Below are positions 1 to 8,478 of a stretch of DNA of 24,815 bases, piece after piece. The stretch is from Bdellovibrionaceae bacterium UBA2466 (GTDB lineage Bacteria; Bdellovibrionota; FAC87; UBA2466). Numbering within the stretch: position 1 is the first letter of the stretch; each line of letters begins with the position of its first letter. Position numbers and translations under genes: made by a program. Where the stretch lies: contig DDPO01000124.1 of NCBI GenBank assembly GCA_002342225.1, forward strand, positions 858 to 25,672, written 5' to 3'. Below the pieces are notes generated by a model. That model had not been told where the DNA came from. It was given only the letters and a program-made list of their open reading frames with translations, and did not search any database.

Positions 1-1068
1 TATTCAGCCGTCAATCAAGGACACTGCCACCCCAAAATAATTGAAGCCCTTGTAAAACAGGCTGAGGTTCTTACCTTAACTTCGAGAGCTTTTCACAATG
101 ACCAACTTGGACCCTACGAAGAATTTATAACTCGCTATTTTGGCTTCGACCGCATGCTACCTATGAACACAGGCGTTGAAGCTGGAGAAACGGCGATTAA
201 ATTATGCCGAAAATGGGGTTATCAAAAGAAAAACATTCCAGAAAATCAGGCCAAAATTGTATTTGTGCAAGGTAACTTCTGGGGCCGTTCAATCGCCGCA
301 GTTTCTTCCTCAACGGATCCCGTCACCTACAAGGAATTCGGACCCTACACTCCAGGTTTCGAGATCATTCCCTACAACGACCTAACGGCCCTTGAAAACG
401 CAGTCAAAGCCCCACATACCGCAGGCTTTATGGTAGAGCCCATTCAAGGTGAAGCGGGAGTAATAGTTCCAGATAAAGGATATCTTAAAGGTGTCAGAGA
501 TATTTGCTCTAAATACAAAGTTCTCTTCATTGCTGACGAAGTACAGACCGGTCTTGGACGAACCGGAAAACTTTTGGCGTGTGATCATGAAAATGTAAAA
601 CCCGACCTTTTAATATTGGGAAAGGCTTTATCCGGAGGGGTTCTTCCAGTTTCAGCGGTACTAGGCAGTCATGAAGTGCTTTTGTGTTTAAAACCAGGAG
701 AACACGGCTCTACTTTCGGCGGAAATCCCCTAGCCTGTGCAGTAGCTAAAGCCGCACTTGAAGTTTTAAGAGACGAGAAATTGGCCGAAAAAGCAGACCA
801 CTTAGGCCAAATCTTTCGAAGTGAATTGGAGGAATTAAATTTAAGCTGGATAAGAAAAGTTCGAGGAAAAGGTTTACTAAATGCCATTGAAATTGACCCT
901 AACTACAGACACTCAGCACTTGAGATTTGTTTAAAGTTGGCAACTAAGGGCTTACTAGCTAAACCGACTCACGGGCACATTATTCGGTTTGCTCCACCTC
1001 TAGTAATCTCTGAAAACGATCTTCGACAAGGGATACAACTCATAAAAGAAACTTTTAACCAATTTTAA
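1..1068 (+). CDS. rocD: ornithine aminotransferase (5' end missing)
   Basis: PLP-dependent class III aminotransferase that moves the delta-amino group of ornithine to 2-oxoglutarate, giving glutamate semialdehyde and glutamate in arginine/proline metabolism. The reading frame is open from base 1, so the true start lies outside; 355 residues remain of a family usually near 400. The opening residues [13 protein letters not shown] are typical of ornithine aminotransferase rather than acetylornithine or GABA aminotransferase. [12 protein letters not shown], the cofactor Asp in [14 protein letters not shown] and the PLP lysine in [10 protein letters not shown] are all present, followed by the [12 protein letters not shown] motif. 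Its stop is 4 bp before the next gene, so the two are probably cotranscribed. Family assignment is firm; substrate is inferred from similarity. Confidence 0.9.
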   Translation, partial: YSAVNQGHCHPKIIEALVKQAEVLTLTSRAFHNDQLGPYEEFITRYFGFDRMLPMNTGVEAGETAIKLCRKWGYQKKNIPENQAKIVFVQGNFWGRSIAAVSSSTDPVTYKEFGPYTPGFEIIPYNDLTALENAVKAPHTAGFMVEPIQGEAGVIVPDKGYLKGVRDICSKYKVLFIADEVQTGLGRTGKLLACDHENVKPDLLILGKALSGGVLPVSAVLGSHEVLLCLKPGEHGSTFGGNPLACAVAKAALEVLRDEKLAEKADHLGQIFRSELEELNLSWIRKVRGKGLLNAIEIDPNYRHSALEICLKLATKGLLAKPTHGHIIRFAPPLVISENDLRQGIQLIKETFNQF

Positions 1069-1072
1069 AATC

Positions 1073-2803
1073 ATGACAAAAATCCATCTCATTCTTGTGT
1101 TCTCTTTAACAATATCATCCCTAGCGAAAAACTCAGAGCCTCTCTCATTTAAAACCGAATCTTTGCAATCCCTTGCTCAACTGGTTACACAAAAAAAGCC
1201 ATGGACGACTGTTGAAGCCAACTCTGAGCAACGGCAGCCCTATTATATTGGAGCTAGTCCCAGAGAGTTTGTTATCCACGGTAAAAAAGAAAAACGGCCG
1301 CGATTGCCCCGCTTCACAAAACATCTTTTAGAATCACAAGCCCAGATCATATTGCAAAACCTCAATCTCAGCGCAGCGCAATTTGAAGTATGGCCCTATT
1401 TGACAGATCTTGGTGATCCCAACTGGGTTTTTGCCCGATACCGAAAAAGCCCTGAAGGACAGTGGTTCTGGTTAGACAAATCGTGTTGGAAACTTAAAAA
1501 AACCACTGTTCCTGAACCAGCCCTCCCTTGGATCATGAATCCCCACTCTGAAAACGATGCTCACTTACTCTTCAGTGATTTTTTAAATTTTGAAGTCCTT
1601 TATCAAAAACCCCTTTTTCAAGAAGCGATTTGGACCAAAGAACGTGCTAAAACGATTATTCATGCTTGGATAGCTAAAACAGAGCTTTCGAGCCTAAAAC
1701 AAAGTCTTTCAAAAGACCCCACTGTTCGTGCAAGGGTTTTACCTCAACCCGCCCGATTTAATGAGCAACCTGTCTCTTTTATTGTTCAAGCAAGTAAAGA
1801 CTCTCATCTAAATTGGGGCTCGCAATTTATCGATTGGTACGACAATCCTAGTATCATCTCTAAACAATTAGCTTCAGCTGCTTCTTTGACCTTTAAACCA
1901 GACTTTACAGAAAGATTTCTTGAGGACATTAAAATCCTCACGGGCGAGAGCAATGCAGTCTTCCCAATTTCAAAAAAGACTGAAAACTTTGCAAGAAAAG
2001 GTGCTTTTCAACCTGATAATCAGCTTCTTGCCATCGTGTCCTACCTTGAAGAACGCTATCATTCGCTGGGCTTGAAGACTTTCCGACAAAATTTCACTTG
2101 GAGAGGGATACCTCAGGCCAATTTGGTTGCTATTATTCCAGGAAAAGATCGCACACTCCCCCCGATTCTGTTTGCTGACCATTTCGACACTGCAGTTGCT
2201 GAAGACCTGTATTCAAAAACTCACGAGCGAATTACAAACCCTGGCGCTGATGACAATACCACTGCTACAGCGAGCCTTTTAAGAGCTGCGGTAGAGCTCA
2301 CAGATAAAACTCCCAAACGAGATATTTGGATTCTGCATCTCACAGGCGAGGAGTTTCCAACAGATGATCTCGGGGCTCGCTATTTCTTTAGGCACTTGCT
2401 GAAAACAAAAAAAGATATCGCTGGGATGATTCTAGTAGACATGATCGGAATTCGAGAAAAAAACGACCCTGTCTATCAAATCAATAGCGGTAAAACTCAA
2501 CAATCTATTGAGGTTTCTCAACTTGCGATGGAAGTTGCGAAATCATTGCCAAGTCCTTTTGTTCCCACATTCCGTGAAAGGTTCAGCGATGAGAGTTATC
2601 TTTACAACACCGATGGTTATATCGCTGATAGTTTAGGATTTCCTGTTGTCTTTTTTAATGAGCATCTAAATCGACGAACGATCGAAAAAATCAACCATCA
2701 CTATCATCAATCTACCGATACTTCGTCCAATTTAGATCTGGAATATGCAACCCATATTTCCAAAGTTGCTATCACGACACTTTGGAATGCGGCACTCAAA
2801 TAG
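1073..2803 (+). CDS. exported M28-family zinc metallopeptidase
   Basis: Predicted secreted or periplasmic metallopeptidase of 576 residues. A hydrophobic N-terminus (about residues 4-17) looks like a signal peptide. The C-terminal half (about 310-576) carries the M28 metal-site order: His370/Asp372 in ADHFDT, Asp393-394 in GADDN, Glu426-Glu427 in LTGEEF, Asp456 in LVDMIG, and His545 in YHQSTDT. These match the two-zinc aminopeptidase or glutaminyl-cyclase fold. The first 300 residues are not recognisable to me and make the protein longer than a minimal M28 enzyme of about 300 residues. It starts 4 bp after the rocD stop, suggesting one transcript. Peptidase versus cyclase activity cannot be decided from sequence; aminopeptidase is the simpler reading. 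Confidence 0.85.
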   Translation: MTKIHLILVFSLTISSLAKNSEPLSFKTESLQSLAQLVTQKKPWTTVEANSEQRQPYYIGASPREFVIHGKKEKRPRLPRFTKHLLESQAQIILQNLNLSAAQFEVWPYLTDLGDPNWVFARYRKSPEGQWFWLDKSCWKLKKTTVPEPALPWIMNPHSENDAHLLFSDFLNFEVLYQKPLFQEAIWTKERAKTIIHAWIAKTELSSLKQSLSKDPTVRARVLPQPARFNEQPVSFIVQASKDSHLNWGSQFIDWYDNPSIISKQLASAASLTFKPDFTERFLEDIKILTGESNAVFPISKKTENFARKGAFQPDNQLLAIVSYLEERYHSLGLKTFRQNFTWRGIPQANLVAIIPGKDRTLPPILFADHFDTAVAEDLYSKTHERITNPGADDNTTATASLLRAAVELTDKTPKRDIWILHLTGEEFPTDDLGARYFFRHLLKTKKDIAGMILVDMIGIREKNDPVYQINSGKTQQSIEVSQLAMEVAKSLPSPFVPTFRERFSDESYLYNTDGYIADSLGFPVVFFNEHLNRRTIEKINHHYHQSTDTSSNLDLEYATHISKVAITTLWNAALK

Positions 2804-2876
2804 GTGAATACCTTCAGTGATTGCTGTTTATTTTCCTAAAAATGGCTATAACCTAATCACCAACTTAAACTGTTGC

Positions 2877-2903
2877 GATCTTTAAAAAAGATTCTATTTT
2901 TCT
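2877..2903 (+). terminator. weak AT-rich hairpin with T-rich tail
   Basis: ATCTTT (2878-2883) and AAAGAT (2887-2892) form a 6-bp stem with a three-base loop, extendable by one G-U pair, followed by TCTATTTTTC. It sits 75 bp after the peptidase stop and could end the rocD-peptidase transcript. The stem is AT-rich and short, so this is a weak call. Confidence 0.3.
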
Positions 2904-3027
2904 GTCTAGTCTCTGTAAACCCATCAAAACTTTGACATCTGTCATGGTCGTTTTCATGCGCAAACAAAATAGGCAACCCTTTTGCAGAAGAGTAATTTCA
3001 CGCTTGAGGTTTTGAATTGGGGATTTT

Positions 3028-4143
3028 ATGGACCGTTTGTTCTTTTTCTTGTGTTCTCTTTCATTACTATTGCTCGCAAGTTGCAATTCGAAAGAGTCTC
3101 TCACTTCGGGAGCCATTGAAGAGCAACCTACTCCCATAACAAATCAGTTCTATCATTCTATGTCTGTCTTTTGGGGAGCTAACGACCCCTCTTCTGCACA
3201 ATTAAAACTTTCCGGAGATACTCATCATGCTGTAGAAAGCGCTAAGTTTAACAAAACTAAACTTTCGTTAGGTGGAATGATAAAGACCAATCCACGGCCA
3301 CGAGACATCTTGTTCCTCGTTGATGTTTCTGGTTCGATGCAATTTGGACAGCCGAATACTTTACCAGGTTCAGACCCTCTGATTAATGGAAGCTGTGGAA
3401 GGCTTAGAGCAGTTCAAACAGCTATCCAAGCCACTAAGGCGCAAGGTATCAGTCGATTTGCAGTCGTGACATTTAACAGAGTAGTCGTTCGAAGCTCAGG
3501 TGGCTATTTTTCAAGCCTTGAAGAGATGTTTCCCAACTCTGTTCTCACAGATATTTTTTGCGCAGGGATTGATGGCACGAATTACACAAATGCGCTCAGA
3601 GAAGCTATCACAGTGCTTAATCAATCACCCGCATCTCATCTTAAAGAACTTTACTTTCTAACCGATGGCGAGCCCATGGATATCTTTCCTGACTCACACA
3701 CTCGCTGTGACTTTCGCTATACTTATTGCAACGGAGCTAACGAAGCCAACTTTATCAAAAATTCCATGGGGGCCCTGCTAGGAACACTGATGTTAGGAGA
3801 GAATCCAACTGGAAATATGTATCTCGAGAACCACATTGCGGGAGTTGGGCCTTCGGGAGAACTCCTCCATATTAATGCTTCAAATTCGGTAGAACTGGTC
3901 GAGAGTCTATCTGTGCTTAGTCGAGATAATATTACAGAGGGAGCCATTGCTTACCGTGGAATGCACCAAAACACTTGGAGCTACATGAATATGCTCCCCA
4001 TGGTCTCGCAAGGGAAATTTAAATCTAATGCAATTGAATTTGATTCGACCCTCTTTCCTCAAGGAATAGAAGTGCGGTTATACTACAACACTGAAAGAGG
4101 CCACACTCATACTGGGTTTGCCTCAATTACTTGGAGTGATTGA
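3028..4143 (+). CDS. vWA-domain lipoprotein
   Basis: Predicted lipoprotein of 371 residues with a von Willebrand factor A domain. The N-terminus is hydrophobic and ends in the lipobox LLAS|C with Cys19 as the lipidated residue; +2 is Asn, so outer-membrane sorting by the Asp+2 rule is expected. The vWA domain (about 90-300) has a full metal-binding MIDAS set: DVSGS at 99-103, Thr184 in DGTN, and Asp213 in LTDGEP. Such domains usually bind protein ligands through a bound divalent cation. Four further cysteines (123, 178, 227, 234) could form two disulfides outside the cytoplasm. A GGGG ribosome-binding site lies about 5 bp before the ATG. It stands alone between intergenic gaps of 224 and 148 bp. 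Its ligand is unknown. Confidence 0.85.
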   Translation: MDRLFFFLCSLSLLLLASCNSKESLTSGAIEEQPTPITNQFYHSMSVFWGANDPSSAQLKLSGDTHHAVESAKFNKTKLSLGGMIKTNPRPRDILFLVDVSGSMQFGQPNTLPGSDPLINGSCGRLRAVQTAIQATKAQGISRFAVVTFNRVVVRSSGGYFSSLEEMFPNSVLTDIFCAGIDGTNYTNALREAITVLNQSPASHLKELYFLTDGEPMDIFPDSHTRCDFRYTYCNGANEANFIKNSMGALLGTLMLGENPTGNMYLENHIAGVGPSGELLHINASNSVELVESLSVLSRDNITEGAIAYRGMHQNTWSYMNMLPMVSQGKFKSNAIEFDSTLFPQGIEVRLYYNTERGHTHTGFASITWSD

Positions 4144-4198
4144 TTCGCAATTGTCTAAGAAACGTCCAACTGAAAACCCATTTGAGCCTTCCACAGCT

Positions 4199-4220
4199 GT
4201 AGACTCCTAGTAGACACCTC
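4199..4220. repeat. 11-bp imperfect tandem repeat between genes
   Basis: Two adjacent 11-bp units, GTAGACTCCTA and GTAGACACCTC, differ at two positions. They sit in the 148-bp gap before the exported protein at 4292, about 72 bp from its start. The spacing of one helical turn would suit a regulator binding site, but such a short pair can arise by chance. Confidence 0.3.
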
Positions 4221-4291
4221 CTCGCCCCGTCGAAATCAAGACTTTTTGAGGCTCACCAATTGCACAAGAGGGCGGCCGAGGTGCTGTACGT

Positions 4292-5740
4292 ATGCGGATG
4301 TGGCTCCCGCTTTTTTTCTTTTCTTTTTTGCTCACTCAGGGCTTTTCGGCTCCGCAATTTACCAAGTGTTCAAAAACACTTCGTAACTTACTGACTCCGA
4401 AGCAGGACACGAGTGTCGAGCTCGAAATCGAGAACACGGACCCCATTCTATCACTTTTAACAACTACCGATGGCACGCTCGCCCCTTTACTTCCCCCTAA
4501 ACCCGGTTTTTCATTTTTTAGCTTCAAGCTTCCACCCTCTTTTGGAAGTGAGTTTCAGGGTTGGTCTTGGGAACGACTCGCCCAAGAACCATGGGACAAC
4601 TTAAACAACCATCAAAAACGGCTTTTTTTAACTTGGGTAACCGCTAGGAAAACAACCCCTTTCTTCCAAGATCGTGAAGTTCCAGGTATTCGTTTTAAAG
4701 ACAGAGCTAGCCTAACCTTTAAAAAATCGACAGAGTTTCTTGGAAAACAGTATGAACCCGGAAATCATGAAATAGACATTTCGACTCTTTTCCGGAAGGT
4801 GGAATATGGAACTCCCAATCAGAACCCCAATATGCTTGAGCTACACTTTAGAACCCATCGGCCTTCCGGAGATGTGTCATCGGGAGCTAGAATCTTCCTA
4901 GAGGGGATTGACGTTGCTAACACTCATCAGCACGTGCACGTCGTCACTCCTCTGAACATCAAAAGATTTCAAGAAGAGGGACAGCTTCGCTCGGTCATGT
5001 TCACCGACCTCTATCGAAGAGCGAATCTCATTTTAGAAATGATGTCTATTGTGGAAGAGCGTTTCAAAGGTATCACTGTCCGTCGCTCTGGCAACGTTGT
5101 TTTTTGGGATAACCTAACGCCCGAGAAATTGAATAATGTTTTTGATCACCTCGAAAAAAGCAGAACCCTTGGAAGACAGCCGCCACTAGGTACAGTGGCA
5201 AAAATGGCCTTCGTGGGTTTTCGAGGGGCAGACACTTACGACGATCCCTCTTTGGTCGGATTTGAAATTCGTGGGATTTCTCAAGGTTCGAACCCTGATT
5301 ATATACGGAAGTATCTCAACACGCTTCAATGGGCTCTTACTCAGGACCACTTTGGAGTTACCCCGACAGAGATGAAAGAATGGATGGATAGTCAGCCTAA
5401 ATCTGAACAATTGGATATGGGGTCGACTTGGTACAATCAGCCTTGGGAAGTGTTAAAAACCAATGGAGTCGGTCATAGGTTTGAAGAGCTTATCGAACCC
5501 TATTTCCGCAAGCACTTTTTTAATCTCGAAGAAAATAGAGAATTAAAAATGCTACTTCACAACTGGTCAAACGACCCTCTGCTTTTCAACAAGCCAAAGC
5601 TCTTGAAACATATTCGAAGAAAACAGGAAGAGGCTTTGGAGAGACTCAATGAAGGTAAAACTTCACATCAAAGAATAGTTTCAGATTTTTTGATTCAATC
5701 AGGTATTTACGGCATCTTCACGAGGTCTTTAGGTCAGTAG
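4292..5740 (+). CDS. exported protein of unknown function, possible amidoligase-like fold
   Basis: 482-residue protein with a clear signal peptide (hydrophobic residues 4-18, then FSA before PQF). I do not recognise a family with certainty. Conserved-looking patches are ELHFRT (183-188), HQHVHV (212-217), FVGFRG (307-312) and GFEIRG (323-328). A His-x-His-Val-His strand followed by an Glu-Ile-Arg strand loosely recalls carboxylate-amine ligases of the glutamine-synthetase fold (GCS2 or Amidoligase_2), but the N-terminal Glu-x-Glu motif is not clear. A GAGGTG ribosome-binding site precedes the ATG. Its last 12 bp overlap the end of the opposite-strand lyase gene. The gene is surely real; the function is open. 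Confidence 0.75.
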   Translation: MRMWLPLFFFSFLLTQGFSAPQFTKCSKTLRNLLTPKQDTSVELEIENTDPILSLLTTTDGTLAPLLPPKPGFSFFSFKLPPSFGSEFQGWSWERLAQEPWDNLNNHQKRLFLTWVTARKTTPFFQDREVPGIRFKDRASLTFKKSTEFLGKQYEPGNHEIDISTLFRKVEYGTPNQNPNMLELHFRTHRPSGDVSSGARIFLEGIDVANTHQHVHVVTPLNIKRFQEEGQLRSVMFTDLYRRANLILEMMSIVEERFKGITVRRSGNVVFWDNLTPEKLNNVFDHLEKSRTLGRQPPLGTVAKMAFVGFRGADTYDDPSLVGFEIRGISQGSNPDYIRKYLNTLQWALTQDHFGVTPTEMKEWMDSQPKSEQLDMGSTWYNQPWEVLKTNGVGHRFEELIEPYFRKHFFNLEENRELKMLLHNWSNDPLLFNKPKLLKHIRRKQEEALERLNEGKTSHQRIVSDFLIQSGIYGIFTRSLGQ

Positions 5741-6952
5741 AAGGGCTCTATTCATTTCGTTAGTCATAATTTGCAAAGCTTCATCAATACCCATCCCTGG
5801 CTTCGCCAAACATGTTGTGGGTTGGGTCGCCAAAGCAACGTGTACTGAGGCTCTTGACGAAAGATCAGTCTCAACACAGCTCCCACCAAGCAGACTAAGC
5901 ACTTTATATTTTTTTAACCCAAGAACCGCATCGACCGACTGATCCAGTCCACCTAGGTCGGGCATTTTAATATGTATCATATGAGCTGCTCCCAATCGTG
6001 CAAACTCATCAATATCCTCTCGAGTATTGGCCCATTCATCGGCTACCAGCTCAGTCGTTAATCCCTGTCGTTTTAGCTCATTTTTAAGTCGGATGAGCTC
6101 TTCGATAGTTTGCTGTTTACTTTCTCCTAAAAGAACACTTTCAATTCTTAATTGAAAGGGCGCCACGTTTTTTTCTAACTTTGCCAAGTAGGCTGCAATT
6201 TTATCCACTGAACCGTTAAAAATCTTTCCAATGGCACCGTGAACATCAAGATGGATAACTGGAGAATAATCTTTGCCCCCCAAGGTCTCAATTCGTCCCC
6301 TTAACCAATCCGCATACTCCAAAAGGAATTGACCAGTTTCTCCCAACTGACTGGCAATATCGTCGATTTGACCATGGGGCAAACCCGATAAACGATTCAC
6401 AATCATTTTGTCGGCATTGACTTTACGGTTATTTCCAGAAGAGCCCTGAATCGGGACTCTGTTCACGCTGTCGGTGATGCCCCACTCGCGTTGGATGGTT
6501 TTCCACATCTCTTCGCGATGAAGCAGGGCTACAGACTGAAGCAAGGCTTGGCTTATTCCATATTTAATCGCACGATGAACCCCCAGAAGATTAACCTCGT
6601 TCATCGCCTCTCGAAAAGTTGTTAGTTTTTTATTCCTTAAAAACGGGGCAAGGATACTTCCAACCTCTTTTAATCCATCTTTGGATCTAAAAATGCTTTC
6701 ACGTCCAGTTTTTCCAGCGTAGGAGACCCCCACGCAATCTCCCCAACCCCAAAGCCCTTCCTCAGTCTGAATCCCAATGGAAACTACTTCCGCAACTTCT
6801 CGGATAAAAGTGAACCCATCAGTTTCAGCAGGAGTGCGCCACCGTTCGCTTTCGACGACACTTTTTTTCTGCAAAGTCGCAACATCTTCACAGTAGTAAG
6901 CACCTTGACCACAGACCGCACGAACTTGAATGATTTTTTTAGAAAGACTCAA
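5729..6952 (-). CDS. methylaspartate ammonia-lyase homologue with altered pocket
   Basis: Enolase-superfamily lyase, 407 residues, close in length to the roughly 413-residue methylaspartate ammonia-lyases, which eliminate ammonia from 3-methylaspartate to give mesaconate. Metal ligands align as Asp236 (HLDVHG), Glu271 (RIES) and Asp305 (VADEW); the catalytic Lys is Lys329 (IHIKMPDLGG), the partner His is His193 (LPHGQ), and Cys359 is kept in GGSC. Compared with the clostridial enzyme as I remember it, pocket residues Gln73, Gln172, Gln329 and Thr360 become Ser77, Ser171, His327 and Ser358. The catalytic machinery is therefore kept but substrate or leaving amine probably differs. The start overlaps the BCCT stop as ATGA, the last gene of a four-gene unit. 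No glutamate mutase gene is in view, which also argues against the classic glutamate fermentation role. Confidence 0.85.
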   Translation of the reverse strand: MSLSKKIIQVRAVCGQGAYYCEDVATLQKKSVVESERWRTPAETDGFTFIREVAEVVSIGIQTEEGLWGWGDCVGVSYAGKTGRESIFRSKDGLKEVGSILAPFLRNKKLTTFREAMNEVNLLGVHRAIKYGISQALLQSVALLHREEMWKTIQREWGITDSVNRVPIQGSSGNNRKVNADKMIVNRLSGLPHGQIDDIASQLGETGQFLLEYADWLRGRIETLGGKDYSPVIHLDVHGAIGKIFNGSVDKIAAYLAKLEKNVAPFQLRIESVLLGESKQQTIEELIRLKNELKRQGLTTELVADEWANTREDIDEFARLGAAHMIHIKMPDLGGLDQSVDAVLGLKKYKVLSLLGGSCVETDLSSRASVHVALATQPTTCLAKPGMGIDEALQIMTNEMNRALLLT

Positions 6953-8478
6953 GAATTTTTCCCTTCTTTTCTTCTTAAAGACATCAAGACTCTCCAGCTC
7001 AAAGCAAGTGCACAGCCGATTTCAAAAATAAGCGCCGGAAAACCGCCAATCACTGACAGAGTCTTTATTCCATCTAAACCTTGTGAGAAAAGCATAGCGA
7101 TCGCCAATAATCCGATACAGGTTCCCCAAAGCAATTTCATTTTTAAGGGGGGGTTAGGGTTCTCAGGATTGACATCTCGAGAGGACATGGCGGCCATTGC
7201 TACGGTATTAGAATCGGTTGCTGTCACGCAAGAAACACATAAACCCACTAAAAAAATAGGAATAATCCACTTCGCTAATGGAAACTGGGAAAGCACAAAA
7301 AACATTACACTCTCGGCACCTTGGGTTGCCAAAATATTTTCTAGGGGTAGCTTTTGAACCAGATGCATATGAACGGCCACGGTGCCAAAAACCGAAATCC
7401 AAATTGCACCAAAGGAAGCTAAAACTACAAGAAACATGGCAATAAATGAACGCACTTTATATCCGTAACTAATTCTACCCAAAAATGTCCCTGTGACAGG
7501 TGCCCAGGCTAACCAATTAGCTAAATAAAAGACGGGCCACTCTCCTACCCACTTATCAGCTCCGTTATTAAAATCTGCAAAAGTACTACGTCCCCAAAAA
7601 GTCGTCGTAAACTGCTTAAGACTCACCCAAGTTTCACTCAAGATGTAGCTGGTTGGCCCAACGACAAAAAAGAATAGAATGAGAAAAAGAAAAAGCACCG
7701 TATTAAAATGGCTAAATCTTCGGATGCCCTTATCTAATCCTGCCAGAGAAGAAATGATGTACAAGAACAGTAACACCAACCCGACTATACCCCAGACCTT
7801 AGGAGAACTAGCAAACCCAGTTAGATGCGCAATCCCACCTGCGATACTGAGAACACCGGTCGCCAAAGAGGTTGCCATACCAACAACAAGGCAAAACAGA
7901 GCGATAGAATCGGTGAAAATCCCCACCCACCTCCATCGCAAAGGATAAAGGCAGGAGCCAATGCTGTAAGGCTGCTTGTCGTTAAAAAAGGCCAAGGCAA
8001 AAAGCAGAGCTGGAAGTGTGTAGATGGCATGGGGAATGAGAGTCCAATGCATGAATAGAGTCGATAGAGCAAAAACGCCTGCTTCTGGAGTATTTGGAGA
8101 AATTGATAGGCTCTTAGGTGGTCGAGTCATGTGAAAAATGGGCTCCGCACAGGCCCAAAATAGAATCCCCACTGCGGTCGTCGTACCTAAAGCAATGGCA
8201 AACCAATTCCAAAAACTAAATAAAGGTTTTGCCCCCTTTCCACCGATTCTCATATTTCCAAGTGGAGAAACAGCTGCAACAAGAAGGAGAATAAAAAAGA
8301 AAAGCCCTGACCAACCATAAAGCGCTTGTGCTTTATTCAATAAAATCAGTTTAAAATGATCGGCGATGGTTGCTACTTTCTCTGGATACTTAAAACTGAA
8401 TATAACTACGGTGCCAAGAAACAGGAAAGTAGGCCAAAAAACGAAGCCCCTCACCTTTTTCACGAGTATCGAACCCAA
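6949..8478 (-). CDS. BCCT-family transporter
   Basis: Twelve-helix secondary transporter of the betaine/choline/carnitine family, 509 residues. Family marks are FWNWFA (89-94), FWACAEP (107-113) and the helix-8 segment NWLAWAP (321-327) followed by GRISYGYKVRSF. In the helix-4 substrate cage, BetP Trp189, Trp194 and Tyr197 correspond to Trp145, His150 and Tyr153, so one tryptophan is replaced by histidine. The glycine-rich GMGIG stretch of BetP reads TTAVG here. The C-terminal tail is only about a dozen residues, so an osmosensing tail like BetP's is absent. The ATG at 8478 overlaps the dehydrogenase by 19 bp; a GTG at 8463 would give a 4-bp GTGA overlap and a protein five residues shorter, and is equally plausible. 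Likely imports the substrate of this operon. Confidence 0.9.
   Translation of the reverse strand: MGSILVKKVRGFVFWPTFLFLGTVVIFSFKYPEKVATIADHFKLILLNKAQALYGWSGLFFFILLLVAAVSPLGNMRIGGKGAKPLFSFWNWFAIALGTTTAVGILFWACAEPIFHMTRPPKSLSISPNTPEAGVFALSTLFMHWTLIPHAIYTLPALLFALAFFNDKQPYSIGSCLYPLRWRWVGIFTDSIALFCLVVGMATSLATGVLSIAGGIAHLTGFASSPKVWGIVGLVLLFLYIISSLAGLDKGIRRFSHFNTVLFLFLILFFFVVGPTSYILSETWVSLKQFTTTFWGRSTFADFNNGADKWVGEWPVFYLANWLAWAPVTGTFLGRISYGYKVRSFIAMFLVVLASFGAIWISVFGTVAVHMHLVQKLPLENILATQGAESVMFFVLSQFPLAKWIIPIFLVGLCVSCVTATDSNTVAMAAMSSRDVNPENPNPPLKMKLLWGTCIGLLAIAMLFSQGLDGIKTLSVIGGFPALIFEIGCALALSWRVLMSLRRKEGKNS

Noticed and set aside
2932..2944. Perfect TTGACA within TGACATCTGTCA, about 85 bp before the vWA lipoprotein
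   Set aside because: No -10 box lies 16-18 bp downstream, and the 5-bp palindrome alone is too short to claim as an operator.
2865..3137. 90-codon open frame on the minus strand over the lipoprotein start
   Set aside because: It runs antisense through the lipobox region, has no recognisable domain and no good start signal; probably not coding.
6905..7357. 150-codon plus-strand frame
   Set aside because: It lies antisense to the end of the BCCT gene and start of the lyase gene; its translation looks like a shadow.
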